This document shows positions 5,493 through 5,836 of a DNA stretch of 5,836 bases, piece after piece. The stretch is from an uncultured Collinsella sp. (GTDB lineage Bacteria > Actinomycetota > Coriobacteriia > Coriobacteriales > Coriobacteriaceae): NCBI GenBank assembly GCA_902463875.1, contig CABQHR010000115.1, forward strand, positions 1 to 5,836, given 5' to 3'. Position 1 is the stretch's first letter. Every line of letters starts with the position of its first letter. Both the position numbers and the translations under genes were made by a program. The notes beneath the pieces were generated by a model that ran no database searches, had not been told where the DNA came from, and saw nothing but the letters and a program-made list of their open reading frames with translations.

Positions 5493-5836
5493 CTAGAAGT
5501 TGGCGTCGTTGAGCTGGGTGCTCTCGAGGCCGTCGAGCAGTTGCTGTTCGGGCGTATCGGCGACGCTCTCGAGCAATTCGGTGGGATCGACGTTCATGTC
5601 CCTCCCGGCCTCGTTGCCGTTGACCAAGTCGTCCGAGAAAATGTCGACTTCCATTTCCTCGGCTTCCTCGATCTGGACCTCGAGTGGCACCTGAGTGCGT
5701 ACAAGCTTGACTGCCGGACGCATACGGGCAAAGAGGGGCACGTACTCGATGATGATGGCCGAGTTCTCTAGGCCGTACCAACGTGCCGGGCTTCCGCAGG
5801 CGCGGCGGACGGCGTACTTGATGGCCATCACGCGGT
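5493..5836 (-). CDS. Unrecognised protein, acidic C-terminal part (probably truncated by the window edge)
   Basis: The frame is open from the right edge to a TAG at 5495-5493, about 113 codons. In-frame GTG (5831) and ATG (5828) could be starts, but too few bases remain upstream to see a ribosome site, and the sequence reads like the middle of a protein. The first part is basic and mixed (MAIKYAVRRACGSPARWYG), then a short hydrophobic stretch (SAIIIEYVPLF), then a strongly acidic, Gln/Asn-containing tail (from about EEAEEMEVDIFSDDL to TQLNDANF). No transmembrane helix, signal or catalytic motif is evident, and I do not recognise the family. Support for it being real comes from the stop codon lying 20 bases before a terminator hairpin that fits this strand, and from the convergent layout. 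The overlapping plus-strand frames lack such support. Confidence 0.6.
   Translation of the reverse strand, partial: RVMAIKYAVRRACGSPARWYGLENSAIIIEYVPLFARMRPAVKLVRTQVPLEVQIEEAEEMEVDIFSDDLVNGNEAGRDMNVDPTELLESVADTPEQQLLDGLESTQLNDANF

Noticed and set aside
5541..5771. Plus-strand frames overlapping the right-hand minus-strand gene
   Set aside because: They start just after a terminator hairpin without a ribosome site, and the minus-strand frame is open to the window edge and ends properly before that hairpin.

Overview
The window reads as chromosomal DNA from a GC-rich gut actinobacterium of the class Coriobacteriia, most probably Collinsella or a close relative. This is an inference from three things: an intracellular bile salt hydrolase-type enzyme, a long surface protein ending in an LAxTG-type sortase signal, and the overall base and codon use. 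No rRNA or other marker gene is present to prove it.

Left half (1-3699, all genes on the minus strand). An NCS2/AzgA-type purine permease (3699-2386) is followed by a rho-independent terminator, then by a secreted, wall-anchored beta-helix 'carbohydrate-binding domain' protein (2178-388). After it comes a short vestige of the permease 3' end (365-321), a second copy of the same terminator, and the first codons of a second paralogous surface protein that runs off the left edge (116-1). The stretch 1-366 is an imperfect copy of 2063-2431. A unit of about 2.06 kb (permease tail, terminator, leader, surface-protein gene) has therefore been tandemly duplicated, and the two copies have since diverged. 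The leader holds a 46-base block that is nearly invariant between the copies.

Right half (3700-5836). A divergent intergenic region separates the permease from a peptide deformylase-like gene (3893-4312, plus). That protein keeps the three metal ligands but has Met in place of the catalytic Glu of HExxH. A very strong terminator follows, then a choloylglycine hydrolase family gene (4448-5413, plus) with every catalytic residue that can be checked intact. It converges on a minus-strand gene entering from the right edge, of which only an acidic C-terminal part is seen. A 16-bp hairpin between the two can end both transcripts.

Together the genes suggest a host-associated locus: purine uptake, a duplicated surface adhesin or glycan-binding protein, and bile acid deconjugation. 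The two observations most worth following are the active-site-altered deformylase beside an enzyme that must lose its initiator Met to work, and the duplicated surface-protein cassette with its conserved leader. No mobile element, CRISPR array, tRNA or rRNA was seen.
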